The notes: generated by a model from the sequence alone, not told the origin. Counted from the stretch's first letter, positions 1 through 10,611 are shown. The stretch is 64,000 nucleotides of DNA from a bacterium (GCA_021785655.1 JAJYET010000002.1:1-64000), one strand, 5' to 3'. Made by a program: numbers and translations.

Positions 1-155
1 CAGGTGGGTGCGCCGCACGCGGCTTTCCACTTCCCCCCAAGGAGGCTTGTGGGCCACCAGCTCTGTTGGCGCTCCCGGGAAATTCATCACTAGGGTCGGG
101 CGCTGGCGTTCGGCGGGGCCCCGGGCCACCTCCACGGTAGCAGATGGCCGGGGAC

Positions 156-1931
156 TCAACTTTGGGCGGGAGGCGCCGCCAGCCTCAGGCCCACGTCGGC
201 CAGCTGCTCCTCCGCCACCCGGGTGGGCGCGCCGGTCATGGGATCGGCCCCGGTCTGGGTCTTGGGGAAGGCGATCACCTCCCGGATGGAGTTTTCCCCC
301 AGCCCCACCATCACCATGCGGTCGATGCCGGCGGCGAACCCGCCGTGGGGTGGGGGGCCGTAGCGGAAGGCCTGGATCAGGAAGCCGAACTTGGTCGCCA
401 CCTCGGCCTCCGTCAGTCCGAGCACTGAGAAGATCTCCGCCTGCTGCCCGGGGTCGGTGATGCGCAGGGAGCCCGACCCCAGCTCCACCCCGTTGCAGAC
501 GATGTCGTAGGCGCGCGAGCGGACCTTCTCGGGCTCGGTCCGCAGCAAGCCCCAGTCGTCCGGGTGGGGCTGGGTGAAGGGGTGGTGCATGGGTGAGACC
601 TGGCCGGTCTTGGGATCGCACTCGAACAGGGGGAACTCGGTCACCCAGAGGAAGTCGAACCGCCCCTCGGGGATCCATCCCAGCCGGCGGGCCGCATGGA
701 GCCGCACCTGCCCCAGGGCCACCAGCGCGGTCTGCCGCGGGCCCGCCGTGAACAGCACCAGGTCGCCGGCCGTGAGCCGCAACTCCTGGCGGAGGCGGTC
801 GGCCTCCCCCTCACTCAGGAACTTGGAGATGCCGCCGTCGAGGCCGGAGTCCCGCTGCCAGCAGTAGGCGAGCCCCTGAGCGCCATAGGTCCGGGCCACC
901 TCCAGGAAGGCGCCCTCCAGCTCCCCTCGAGTCAGCTGCGCCCCGTCGGGGACGCGCAGGGCCACTACCGCGCCGCCCTGGTCCAGCGCCCGGCGGAAGA
1001 CCTGGAACTCGCTGGTGGAGAACACCTGGGACACCTCGCAGAGCTCGTGGCCGAATCGGGTGTCGGGCTTGTCGGAGCCGAACCGCCGCACCGCCTCCGA
1101 GAAGGGGAGGCGGGGCCAGGGGGTGGGCAGCGCCACCTGGAAGGCCGCCTCCCAGGCAGTGGACACCATCTCCTCCAGCACCGAGTAGACCTCCTCCTCC
1201 TCCACGAAGGACATCTCCAGGTCGAGCTGGGTGAACTCGAATTGGCGGTCGGCCCGAAGATCCTCGTCCCGCCAGCAGCGGGCGATCTGCAGATAGCGGT
1301 CGAAGCCCCCCACCATGGAGAGCTGCTTGTAGAGCTGGGGCGACTGCGGCAGGGCCCAGACATGGCCGGGCCACAGCCGGCTGGGGATGAGAAAGTCGCG
1401 AGCCCCCTCGGGGGTGCTGGGGACCATGGTGGGGGTCTCGATCTCCACGAACCCGAGACGGTCGCCGGCGTCGCGCAACGCCTTGATGAAGCGGTGGCGG
1501 GCGCGCAGGTTGCGCTGCATCCTGGGGCGCCGAAGGTCCAGGTAGCGGTACTGGAGCCGAACCCGCTCGTCCGCCACCGCCTCGTCGCCAACCCCAAGGG
1601 GCATCGCCTGGGCCTGGGCCAGGACCTCGCAGTGGTCCACCCGCACCTCGACCTCACCGGTGGGCAGGTTGAGGTTCTCGCTGCCCGGCGGCCGCCTAGC
1701 CACCATCCCCTCCACCCTGATCACCCACTCCAGCCGGCAGCGCTCGGCGACGCGCTTGGCCTCCGGGGCCACCTCGGGGTTGAAGGTGAGCTGAACCACC
1801 CCGGTGTGGTCCCTCAGGTCGATGAAGGTGAGCCCGCCGTGGTCGCGGCGGTGGTTCACCCACCCCGCGAGGATCACCCGGCGGCCCTCGTCGGCGGCCG
1901 AGGGGGCCCCGCACATCGTTCGACCCTTCAA
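156..1931 (-). CDS. aspS: Aspartyl-tRNA synthetase
   Basis: 591 aa ORF with class II aaRS motifs (GWVNHRRDHGGLTFIDLRDHTG, FRDEDLRADRQFEFTQLDLEMSF-type motif 2, GGFAAGIDRMVM); TTG start; overlaps the hisS stop by 4 nt. Confidence 0.96.
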   Translation of the reverse strand: MKGRTMCGAPSAADEGRRVILAGWVNHRRDHGGLTFIDLRDHTGVVQLTFNPEVAPEAKRVAERCRLEWVIRVEGMVARRPPGSENLNLPTGEVEVRVDHCEVLAQAQAMPLGVGDEAVADERVRLQYRYLDLRRPRMQRNLRARHRFIKALRDAGDRLGFVEIETPTMVPSTPEGARDFLIPSRLWPGHVWALPQSPQLYKQLSMVGGFDRYLQIARCWRDEDLRADRQFEFTQLDLEMSFVEEEEVYSVLEEMVSTAWEAAFQVALPTPWPRLPFSEAVRRFGSDKPDTRFGHELCEVSQVFSTSEFQVFRRALDQGGAVVALRVPDGAQLTRGELEGAFLEVARTYGAQGLAYCWQRDSGLDGGISKFLSEGEADRLRQELRLTAGDLVLFTAGPRQTALVALGQVRLHAARRLGWIPEGRFDFLWVTEFPLFECDPKTGQVSPMHHPFTQPHPDDWGLLRTEPEKVRSRAYDIVCNGVELGSGSLRITDPGQQAEIFSVLGLTEAEVATKFGFLIQAFRYGPPPHGGFAAGIDRMVMVGLGENSIREVIAFPKTQTGADPMTGAPTRVAEEQLADVGLRLAAPPAQS

Positions 1932-3214
1932 CTCGTCCCCTCCTCGGCCGACCCGCCAGTGCCCAGCAGGGCCCTCAGCCGCTCCTCGAGCCCGTCCAGC
2001 GGAACGCTCGCCTGGGTGCGACCGGACATCCTCCGGACGGTCACCGTCCTCTCCCGAAGCTCCGATTCTCCCAGGATCAGCGCCAGGCGCACCCCGGAGC
2101 GCTCGGCAAAGGAGAGCTTGGCCCGCAGCCCCCGAACACCGGCATCCAGCAGCACCGCCATGCCGGCCGCGCGAAGGCGGTCCGCGAGGGCCACGACCGC
2201 CTTCTGGTCCGCGGGGGGTGCGCTGAGGACCGCCAGCTCCGGCCCCATCGGCTGGGGCGGAGGCGCGGAGATCATGGCCACCCTCTCCAGCCCGGCGGCG
2301 AAGCCGACCCCCGGGAGTGGTGGATACCCCAAAAGCTCCGACAGGCCGTCGTAGCGGCCCCCACCGAAGAGAGCGTTCTGGGCCCCCGCCAGCTCCTGGT
2401 GCCAGACCTCGAAGGCGGTGCGGGCGTAGTAGTCCAGGCCGCGCACCAGGCGATGGTTGACCGCGAAGGGGATGCCGAGCGCCTCAAGAGCCTCCTGGAC
2501 TCGCTCGAACGCCTCCCGGCAGCCGGAGCAGAGGTGGTCGAGGGTCCTTGGGGCCTGGTCCAGGATCCCGGAGCCCGCCAGCTCCTTGCTGTCCAGGACC
2601 CGCAAGGGGTTGCGCCGCAGGCGCTCCCGGTCGAGCTCGGGCAGAGCCGCCATCCGTGGCTCGAAGAACTCCAGCAGCGCCGCCCGGTAGGCGGGGCGGC
2701 ACTCGCGGTCTCCCAGGGAGTTGAGCTGGAGGCTGGTGCCGCTGACCCCGAGCCGCTCCAGCCACCTCCAGGCCAGCCCGATGACCTCGGCGTCCACCTC
2801 CGGCTCCGACTCCCCGAGGACCTCGACGCCGAACTGGTGGAACTCTCGATAGCGGCCCTTGCCGGGCCGGTCGTAGCGGAACATCGGGCCGGAATACGAG
2901 ATCCGCACCGGCAGCGGGTCCTGGCGCAGCGGGGACTCCCAGAAGGCCCGAACCACGGGCGCCGTCCCCTCCGGGCGGAGGGTCAGAGAGCGCCCGCCCC
3001 GATCAGGGAAGGTGTACATCTCGCGGGTGACCACGTCGGTGCTCTCGCCAACCCCGCGGACGAAGAGGTCTGTGGACTCGAAGATCGGCGTCTCAATCTG
3101 CCGATATCCGTGGGCCCGCGCCACCTGGAGCCCAGCCGCCAGCACCCGATTGAGGCGCGCCAAGGGCTCGGGCAGCAGGTCCTCCGTGCCCCGTGGTCGT
3201 GAGATTCCAGCCAC
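1928..3214 (-). CDS. hisS: Histidyl-tRNA synthetase
   Basis: 428 aa; RGTEDLLP start motif, LRPEGTAPVVRAF motif 2, LVRGLDYYARTAFEV HisA motif. Confidence 0.96.
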   Translation of the reverse strand: MAGISRPRGTEDLLPEPLARLNRVLAAGLQVARAHGYRQIETPIFESTDLFVRGVGESTDVVTREMYTFPDRGGRSLTLRPEGTAPVVRAFWESPLRQDPLPVRISYSGPMFRYDRPGKGRYREFHQFGVEVLGESEPEVDAEVIGLAWRWLERLGVSGTSLQLNSLGDRECRPAYRAALLEFFEPRMAALPELDRERLRRNPLRVLDSKELAGSGILDQAPRTLDHLCSGCREAFERVQEALEALGIPFAVNHRLVRGLDYYARTAFEVWHQELAGAQNALFGGGRYDGLSELLGYPPLPGVGFAAGLERVAMISAPPPQPMGPELAVLSAPPADQKAVVALADRLRAAGMAVLLDAGVRGLRAKLSFAERSGVRLALILGESELRERTVTVRRMSGRTQASVPLDGLEERLRALLGTGGSAEEGTS

Positions 3215-3249
3215 TGCCTAGGCCAGTCTACCGGGCGCGCAGGCTCCGA

Positions 3250-5406
3250 TCACCCGGCCTCCCTGACCACCTGGAGCACGTCCCGCACCCCTTCCAGCCG
3301 CTCCAGCAGCCGGCTGAGCTCGGTGAGGCTGGTGACCTCGACCACCGTGGAGATCACCGCCTGATTGCGCCCCTCCACCTCGACGGCCGCCCCGCTGAGG
3401 TTGACCTTGCTCTCGGCGATGGCGGTGGCCACGTCCCGGAGCAGCCCGGTCCGGTCCCTCCCCTCGATCCGGAGCCGGACCGGATAGACCTGACGGCTGT
3501 CCTGGTCCCACTCCACCTCCACGAGACGCCGGGGGTCGGCGGCGTTGACCACGTTCACACAGCCCGCCCGGTGCACCGAGACTCCCCTGCCTCGGGTCAC
3601 ATAGCCGCGAATCGGCTCTCCGGGCACCGGCTTGCAGCAGCGGGCGACCGTGGTCAGGAGGTCGGTGAGCCCCGCCACCCGGACCCCCCCGCTGGGGCTG
3701 GGTCGCGACACCAGGGGGATGGCGGGGCCGGAGACGGGTGGAGCCCCCGCCTCCTCCCCGGCCGCCCAGCGCAGCACCACCTGCCGCGCCGAGAGCTCAC
3801 CGTACCCCAGGGCGGCGAAGAAGTCGGGAAGCTCGGGGATCCGGAACTCGCGAGCCAGCTCCTGCAGGCGGGCGGTGGGGATCGACTGCAGCTGGGCGCC
3901 GCGCATCCGGCGCAGTTCTCTGTCCAGGAGCTCGCGCCCGCGGGCGACGTTCTCCTCCCGCCGCTCCCTCTTGAACCACTGGCGGATCTTCTCCCGCGCG
4001 CTGCTGGTGCGGGCGAAGTTGAGCCAGTCGCGGCTGGGGCCATGGCGCTCCGACCTGGTGGTCAGGATCTCCACGATGTCCCCGTTCTGCAGGCGGTAAT
4101 CCAAAGGCACCATGCGCGAGTTGGCCTTGGCTCCCAGGCAGCGGTGGCCGACGTCGGTGTGGATCCGGTAGGCGAAGTCGATGGCCGTGGAGCCCGCAGG
4201 CAGAGAGAGGACGTCACCCTTGGGGGTGAAGACGAAGACCTCGTCCTGGAACACGTCGAGCCGGACGTGCTCCACGAAGCGCTCGGCGTCCAGCACATCC
4301 TTCTGCCACTCCAGCAGCGAACGCAGCCAGCCGAAACCGGCGTCCAGGCGCTGGTCGGCCGGGGTTCCCTCCTTGTAGTGCCAATGGGCGGCGATCCCCT
4401 CCTCGGCGGTGCGGTGCATCTCGCGAGTGCGGATCTGAATCTCCACCGGCTCGCCGGCCTCCCCCACCACCGTGGTGTGCAGGGACTGATACCCGTTGCC
4501 CTTGGGCATGGCGATGTAGTCCTTGAAACGGCCGGGGATGGGCTTCCAAAGGGAATGCACCACCCCGAGAGCGCCGTAGCAGGAGCGGATGTCCTCGCAC
4601 AGGACCCGGAGAGCCACCAGGTCGTAGATCTCCCCGATGGAGCGCCCTCCCTGCTGCATCTTCCGGTAAACGCTGGTGATGTTCTTGGGGCGCCCGGCCA
4701 CCTCGGCGACCAGCCCGTTGGCCTCCAGCTCCTTGAGCAGGCGCTCGCGGGCCAGCTCCAGGGCGGTCTCCCGCTGGCGGCGCTGGGAGAGGATCTCCTG
4801 GCGCACCCGCTCGTAGTTGTCGTGGTCCAGGACGGAGAAGGCGAGATCCTCCAGCTCCGCCTTCACCTGCCCCATCCCCAGGCGGTGCGCCAGGGGGGCG
4901 TAGATGTCCATCGTTTCCTGGGCGATCCGGCGCCGGCGCTCCTCGGGCAGGGGCGCGATGGTGCGCATGTTGTGCAGCCGGTCGGCCAGCTTGATCAGGA
5001 CCACCCGCAGGTCCTCGGCCATGGCGATCAACATCTTGCGAATGTTCTCGGCCTGAACCTGGGCCTGGGAATGCAGCTTGATCCGCCCCAGCTTGGTGAC
5101 CCCCTGCACCAGCCGCTCCACCGACTCCCCGAATTCCTCGCGGATCTGCTGGGAGCCAACGGCGGTGTCCTCCACGACATCGTGGAGGAGGGCAGCGGCC
5201 AGGGCATCCGGGTCCAGATGCATCTCCGCGAGCTGGACCGCGACCGCCAGGGGATGGCTGATGTATGGCTCCCCGGAAAGCCGCAGCTGCCCCTCGTGGG
5301 CACGCTCCGCCAAGCGATAGGCGCGCTCTACGGTGGCGACTTCGGCCGCCCCCAGGTAGTCCAGCCGGGCGGCGAGATCAGCGAACTGGGTGCTCAATTC
5401 AGCCAT
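3250..5406 (-). CDS. rel: RelA/SpoT-type (p)ppGpp synthetase/hydrolase with TGS and ACT domains
   Basis: Start reassigned to MAELSTQFADL; HD domain (HPLAVAVQLAEMHLD..LLHDVVEDT), synthetase region (KPIPGRFKDYIAMPKGNGYQSLHTTV), TGS (VFTPKGDVLSLPAGSTAIDFAYRIHTDVGHRCLGAK), C-terminal ACT. Confidence 0.95.
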   Translation of the reverse strand: MAELSTQFADLAARLDYLGAAEVATVERAYRLAERAHEGQLRLSGEPYISHPLAVAVQLAEMHLDPDALAAALLHDVVEDTAVGSQQIREEFGESVERLVQGVTKLGRIKLHSQAQVQAENIRKMLIAMAEDLRVVLIKLADRLHNMRTIAPLPEERRRRIAQETMDIYAPLAHRLGMGQVKAELEDLAFSVLDHDNYERVRQEILSQRRQRETALELARERLLKELEANGLVAEVAGRPKNITSVYRKMQQGGRSIGEIYDLVALRVLCEDIRSCYGALGVVHSLWKPIPGRFKDYIAMPKGNGYQSLHTTVVGEAGEPVEIQIRTREMHRTAEEGIAAHWHYKEGTPADQRLDAGFGWLRSLLEWQKDVLDAERFVEHVRLDVFQDEVFVFTPKGDVLSLPAGSTAIDFAYRIHTDVGHRCLGAKANSRMVPLDYRLQNGDIVEILTTRSERHGPSRDWLNFARTSSAREKIRQWFKRERREENVARGRELLDRELRRMRGAQLQSIPTARLQELAREFRIPELPDFFAALGYGELSARQVVLRWAAGEEAGAPPVSGPAIPLVSRPSPSGGVRVAGLTDLLTTVARCCKPVPGEPIRGYVTRGRGVSVHRAGCVNVVNAADPRRLVEVEWDQDSRQVYPVRLRIEGRDRTGLLRDVATAIAESKVNLSGAAVEVEGRNQAVISTVVEVTSLTELSRLLERLEGVRDVLQVVREAG

Positions 5407-5456
5407 TCTAGGGTGGACCTCGTCGCGAAGCTGCGGCCGCGCCGCGGCGGACGACG

Positions 5457-6881
5457 TCAGACGGGCTCCTGCGCCTCCACCACTCGGAAGCGCAGCACCT
5501 GGACCCGGAGCGGGCGGGGTGGCGCCAGCCAGCACTCCACCTCCAGCTCCCCCCTCTCGCACCTGACCCTCCAGCTGGCGCGCAGCCGGCCCCTGGGCAC
5601 CGGACCTGCCACCGCGAGCGCTGGGCCGAGTCTCTGGCGGAGGTCTTGCAGCTCCTCCGTCCGCCGCGCAGCCGGGCGGTCCAGCAGCAGGTTGTCCGCC
5701 GCCAGCTCGGCCCAGGCCCCCACATCCCCGCCCTCATAGAGCGAGCTGACCCGCTCCTGAAGCCAGGACCACTCCGGTGTCGTCTCGGGGGCGCCGACCG
5801 GGTGCGCCCCCGCCACCCGCTCCAGGACCTCAAAGACCGGTCGGGAGAGGGGAGCGTAGGTTAGATTTCCGAAGGCGAACACCCCTACTCCGCGGTGGGG
5901 AAGCCACTGGACATGGGACCCGAACCCCGGCAGCCCGCCTCCGTGGTAGACCACCCTCCCCAGCGCTGGCGACTCCGCCACGAACAGCCCCAGTCCGTAC
6001 CCCGCAGGGCCACCGCCAGGTGCCGGATGGTCTTGCGGCGGAACTACGATGTGGCCCCGCTGCATCTCCCGTCGCGAGGATGACCGGAGCAGAGGCGGGG
6101 GCGCCTCCCCCGCTTGCCAGGCCGACAACTGGAAGCCCACGTATCTGGCGAAGTCCTCCACCGTCGTCCACAGCCCGCCCATGGCCCCAAAGGCCCCGTC
6201 CCGCAACGGTGGTTCCTCCCGGTACTCGGAGGCGTCTAGGCGGTATCCACGGGCCCTCCTGGCCGCCGGCAGGCTGGGGAAGTCGAACACGGAGTCCCGC
6301 ATCCCCAGCGGCTGGAGAAGCACCTCGCGCGCCAATTCTGCCAGCGGCTCCCCGGAGACCTGCTTGGCCACCTGCCCCAGCAGGGCGTACCCCAGGTTGG
6401 AGTACTCGAAGGCCTCTCCGGGCCTCCGGGTGAGGGCCACCCGGCCCCGCAGCAGGCCGAGAAGCTCGTCATCCGGGAGCGCCAGCTGGCGGTCCGCCCA
6501 GGGGTCATCCTCCACAAGGCCGGCGGTCATCGTCAGCAGGTGACGCACCGTGATCGGCGGGTCGTCCGCCCCTTCGGCGCTCAGAGCCGCAGCCGCCGGA
6601 AGGTGCCGCTCAAGAGGGTCGTCCAGCTGCAGAAGCCCCCGGTCACGAACGGTGAGGACGCACGCCGCGGTGAGGCTCTTGGTCATGGAGGCGATCCGAA
6701 AGGCGGTGTCCGCCGCCACGGCTCGCCCACCCGCGTGGTCTGCCAGGCCAGATCGGCCCTGGTGCACCAGCCGGCCTCCGGCTACCACCCCCCAGGCCAG
6801 CCCCGGGATCCCCGCGCCCTCAGCGAAGCGCTGGAAGGTCTCGTCCACGCCGAGGGGCGCCAAGCTGGAGGGCTCAGTCAC
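5457..6881 (-). CDS. Serine hydrolase, beta-lactamase class C/CubicO-like family
   Basis: 474 aa; SMTK (SxxK) in FRIASMTKSLTAACVL, EYSNLGYALLG (YxN) and HGGGLPGFGSHV motifs. Confidence 0.88.
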   Translation of the reverse strand: MTEPSSLAPLGVDETFQRFAEGAGIPGLAWGVVAGGRLVHQGRSGLADHAGGRAVAADTAFRIASMTKSLTAACVLTVRDRGLLQLDDPLERHLPAAAALSAEGADDPPITVRHLLTMTAGLVEDDPWADRQLALPDDELLGLLRGRVALTRRPGEAFEYSNLGYALLGQVAKQVSGEPLAELAREVLLQPLGMRDSVFDFPSLPAARRARGYRLDASEYREEPPLRDGAFGAMGGLWTTVEDFARYVGFQLSAWQAGEAPPPLLRSSSRREMQRGHIVVPPQDHPAPGGGPAGYGLGLFVAESPALGRVVYHGGGLPGFGSHVQWLPHRGVGVFAFGNLTYAPLSRPVFEVLERVAGAHPVGAPETTPEWSWLQERVSSLYEGGDVGAWAELAADNLLLDRPAARRTEELQDLRQRLGPALAVAGPVPRGRLRASWRVRCERGELEVECWLAPPRPLRVQVLRFRVVEAQEPV

Positions 6882-7350
6882 CTGGGATCAGCCCGAGAGA
6901 GCCACGCTGGCTCGCTCGGACCCCATCCGACCGGTGGTCGGAAGCATCCAGCTGGAGGAACCGCGGGCGCGTGCCGAAAGGGTCGGGGGCAAGGAGGCGT
7001 CGGTACCCGGGAAAGTCCGCGTCCCATCCGACCCCCACCCCACCTTTCACGAGCCTTTCCGCCAGCTCATCCAAGCTCTCTGTGAGGAGCCCTGGGGGGC
7101 CTTGCAAACGGCTCGGAGCTCCTGCTCGACCCCCAGATGGACCGCTAGGGCGGGCCCGCGGGACCACCCCCCTCCTGGTCCCCCAAAAACCGGGGGCCCC
7201 TCCCCCTGGGTGAACCCGAACAGCCCCTGGTAGAGGCGCCTCCCCCTCCCCGCCCGCGGGCATCGCCAGTTGGACATGGTGGAGGCTGAGGCCGATGTCC
7301 TGGGCAAAGTCCGGCACCCCCGGTCGGATCTCAGAATCGGGCACCTTCAA
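6874..7350 (-). pseudogene. VOC/glyoxalase-family protein, reading frame split by two compensating frameshifts (or sequencing errors)
   Basis: N-term LSLHHVQLAMPAGGEG and C-term LDELAERLVKGGVGVGWDADFPGYRRLLAPDPFGTRPRFLQ lie in one frame; the middle RRLYQGLFGFTQGEGPPVF..RGPALAVHLGVEQELR lies in another frame (ORF 7047..7307). Confidence 0.75.
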
Positions 7351-7785
7351 AGTATGTCAGACGAACGGAGGGCATCCGCACGCCCGGGGTGGTCACCCAG
7401 CCGACCTGGCGGTGTCGAGTTCATCATCGCGAGGGCCTGCGAGCAGGCGGGTCCAGCTGGACCCGCAGTCACGAGCCCGTTCCCCGGATCCAGCTGGGGC
7501 GTCCCATCGGGTGATGGGCTCCCCCCGGGAGCCGCCACCAACGCCGGATCGGAGCGGGCATCCCAGGAGTCCTGGGTCACCGGCCACGGGCCAAAGATGC
7601 ACAGGGAGAGCCCAAGGTCCCCGCAGTCGTCACTCCGCGCCACGGTAACGAGGCGTGGCCCCATCGCCGGCTCGGGAGCTCATCTGCTCCCGACGGCTGC
7701 GGCCTCCGGGCGGCCGTTTCCTGCGGTCCGGCAGAGGGCGGACGCGCACCTGAGAGCTGGTGTGCTGTGGCAGAATCGTCCCGGC

Positions 7786-8460
7786 ATGAGAGCCGACCCC
7801 TTCGACTCCCGCGCGCCCTCCCAATTGGACCCCGCCCGCGCCCAGCAGCATGCGGCCCTCAGGGTCGAAGGGGTGGAAAAGCGCTTCGGCCGGAAGGTGG
7901 TCCTCCGCGGCGTCGACCTCAGCGTGTGGCCCGGGGAGGTGGTGGGGCTGGTCGGCGAGAACGGGTGCGGCAAGACGACCCTGCTCCGCATCTGCGCCGG
8001 ACTGGTGGCCCCCGACCGGGGCACCGTGAGGATCCTGGGTCGACTGGGCTACTGCCCTCAGCAGCCCGGACTCTTCGACCGCTTGACGGCTGCCGAGCAC
8101 CTCGCCTACTTCGGAGCGGGCCGCGGGCTGACCAGGGCAGAGGCCGTGACCGAGGGGCAGCTGATCCTCAGTTCGTTCGGCTTTCCCGCCCGCGAGCGCG
8201 CCGTCGCCGGCCAGCTCTCGGGTGGCACCCGCCAGAAGCTCAATCTGGCGCTGGCTCTCCTGGGCCGACCGACGGTCCTGCTCCTCGACGAGCCCTACCA
8301 GGGATTCGACCATGGGGTGTACGTCAACTTCTGGGACCACGTTGACAGCTGGCGCCGCGCGGGCCAGGCCATCCTCGTCGTCACCCACATGCTGGCGGAA
8401 CAGGACCGGGTTGACAGGGTGGTGGACCTGAGCTGGGCCCCGGGATACGCAGGCGGATGA
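7786..8460 (+). CDS. ABC transporter ATP-binding protein
   Basis: Walker A GENGCGKTTLL, signature LSGGTRQKLNLALALLG, Walker B TVLLLDEPYQGFD; ATG start preceded by CAGAAT at 7771. Confidence 0.93.
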   Translation: MRADPFDSRAPSQLDPARAQQHAALRVEGVEKRFGRKVVLRGVDLSVWPGEVVGLVGENGCGKTTLLRICAGLVAPDRGTVRILGRLGYCPQQPGLFDRLTAAEHLAYFGAGRGLTRAEAVTEGQLILSSFGFPARERAVAGQLSGGTRQKLNLALALLGRPTVLLLDEPYQGFDHGVYVNFWDHVDSWRRAGQAILVVTHMLAEQDRVDRVVDLSWAPGYAGG

Positions 8461-9158
8461 GATTCTGGCACCACGTTCTCACCGCGGCAGAGATGCAGGG
8501 ACGCCAACTGGGGCGACGGCGGGTCTCCCTCCTCATCGTGGTTGCACTTCCGGTCGCCCTGTACCTGAGCCAGGATGCGAGCAGCCCCGAGAACGCCATC
8601 GGCTTCGGAGCCCTGGGGGTAGCCTGGGCGCTGGCCACCACCGCCCTCTTTGCCTCCCTCTCGGCACGGGAGTCGGAGCCCCGGCTGATTCTCGCCGGGT
8701 ACAGCTCAGCGGAGCTGTTACTCGGACGGCTGCTGGTCCTGCTCCTGGGCGGGTTCGTGCTCTGCGCCCTGGCCGCCCTCGCCATGGGGATCATCTCCAA
8801 GCCCCACTCGGAGGGTGACTTGCTCGCCGCCTGTGCGCTGGTCGCGGTGATCAGCGTGCCCCTCGGCCTGGCGGTCGGGGCGGTGCTGCCCACGGATCTG
8901 GAGGGGACCCTGGTGATCATCGGAGCCGTGGGGGTCCAGCTCTCCCTGCCCCAGGACTCCGCCGCCAACCTGGCACTGCCTCTGGATGCCCCCATCCAGC
9001 TCGCCTCCCGCGCGGGAGGGTTCACCGGGAGCGCGCCCGGGCTGATGCTCCTGCAGGCGGGCCTCTACACCGCGGGCCTGATCCTCATCTCCATGGTGGC
9101 CTGGTCGCGCCGGGTCGGCCGGCGCCGCCAGGTCACAATCCAGGCCAAAGGCGCGTAA
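8457..9158 (+). CDS. ABC transporter permease (ABC-2-like)
   Basis: 233 aa multi-TM protein overlapping the ATPase stop by 4 nt (ATGA). Confidence 0.8.
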   Translation: MRFWHHVLTAAEMQGRQLGRRRVSLLIVVALPVALYLSQDASSPENAIGFGALGVAWALATTALFASLSARESEPRLILAGYSSAELLLGRLLVLLLGGFVLCALAALAMGIISKPHSEGDLLAACALVAVISVPLGLAVGAVLPTDLEGTLVIIGAVGVQLSLPQDSAANLALPLDAPIQLASRAGGFTGSAPGLMLLQAGLYTAGLILISMVAWSRRVGRRRQVTIQAKGA

Positions 9159-9818
9159 GCGATCGGCGCCGCCTCTTGGGCTCGCTCTCTGCCCGTCGCT
9201 CCCGCTTGCGCAGCTGGGCCATGGCCAGGCCGAGAGCGGTGAAGCCGATCACCGCGACGATGCCCACGTGGAGGAGCAGCGGCAGGGTGCAGCTCCCGAT
9301 GCTCACCTGGGCGGCATTGATGAGGCGCGCTGGCTGGCCTGATCACCACCCGGAGCAGCTCAGCTGCGCCCTTCAGCTCGTGGTCGGCCTCTGCCCGCTG
9401 CCGGCGGTCCCGGTTCACTCCTGAGTTTGGTTGCCACACCCAAAGGTGGCGATCGGCAAGTCTTCGCCGGGGGCGGGTGGCCGTCCCGAATCCGTGCCTG
9501 GGCGACGAACAGATCACGGCGATAGCCACCGTGGGCTCCCATGACCTCCGGGCTGACCCCCAAGACGCCCTGCCAGAGTCAGTAGTGTCACAGCAGAGCG
9601 GGGCCCAGCCCCGCCGAGCCGTCGGGTACGAGCGAGTGGCGGCCGGCGCTCCTGGCGGGCCAGTCCCGGCAGCTCCTGGAACTGAGGCGGTCCGCCTGAC
9701 CCCGGCCGCCCAGGTACGGCTCGAAGGCGCTCGGATTGGTCCCTGACCACCTTCCCTCGAAAGTCGGCGCCGCCGACCCGGGCGCCCCCTGCTGCCACGG
9801 GCCGCTGGCTCCCGCCAA

Positions 9819-10409
9819 TCAAGGATGGAAAACGGACCAGCAGAGGTCGTTGCGCTGCCGCTCATCCTCCAGCACCAACTCGCGGATCGCCGCGGGCAGT
9901 TGGTCGCGCTGCCAATGGCACTCCCGACGTCCAGCAGCCTCCCCCGCGCCGATCGGGGCGGCCGCCTGTACAGCCCGGATGGCATATGCCGCTGCTCCGA
10001 GCTCATGGGCCGCGACATGGGCCACAACGGCCGCTTGACCGGCGGCGTACGCGGCATGGCGCGCGGCCCCACGCAGGTCTCTCGCCGCCGCCATGGCATG
10101 GCCGCCGGCGGCCCGCGCCCGGGTCATCCGAACCTCGCCCCGGGTCCAGGCGCGCACGGTCTCGATCGCCTCGCGGGGGCGTAGGTCCTCCGGTCGGGCC
10201 GACTCGAAGTGCTCCAGCACGTGCTCCGCGCAGAGAGCTGCCCAGATCGCGAGGAAGTGGTGATCGACGTCGGTCAGCGACCCGCCGCGGCGGATGGTCA
10301 CGAAGCGAGGATCGCGGGTCCTCGGAAGAATCACCTCAGCACGCCTCCCAAGCCCGGGTGGTTCGCCTGGGAAGCCGCCTGGCCAGGCCCCAGCCCGGGT
10401 TTCCCACAC
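9819..10409 (-). CDS. Putative immunity protein, Imm5-like family
   Basis: DPRFVTIRRGGSLTDVDHHFLAIWAALCAEHVLEHFE ... AAVVAHVAAHELGAAAYAIRAVQA is characteristic of Imm5-like proteins; true start may be downstream of 10409. Confidence 0.7.
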   Translation of the reverse strand: MWETRAGAWPGGFPGEPPGLGRRAEVILPRTRDPRFVTIRRGGSLTDVDHHFLAIWAALCAEHVLEHFESARPEDLRPREAIETVRAWTRGEVRMTRARAAGGHAMAAARDLRGAARHAAYAAGQAAVVAHVAAHELGAAAYAIRAVQAAAPIGAGEAAGRRECHWQRDQLPAAIRELVLEDERQRNDLCWSVFHP

Positions 10410-10611
10410 CGGCGGCGATCGGGGCCAGGAATGCCGCCGGGACTTCCCCTGGGGTATTCCGTCCCCGTGCCCGGGACGGGTTCCTTACCGCCAGCCTCGG
10501 CCCTGTCACCCCTGTCCTTCCCTCCACCGCCCAATGATGAAGCGGGGCACTTCGACTGACCCGCCGAGTAGAATCTCTCCCCGGGGCCGCGCCTCACTGA
10601 CGGAGAATGGC

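Noticed and set aside
3193-5739. 848-aa plus-strand ORF antisense to rel
   Set aside because: Shadow ORF from high GC; composition is Pro/Gly/His/Leu-rich and the opposite strand encodes a clear Rel protein.
9425-9818. Several short ORFs between the ABC permease and the Imm5-like gene
   Set aside because: No recognisable family or consistent frame; likely non-coding or too degraded to assign.
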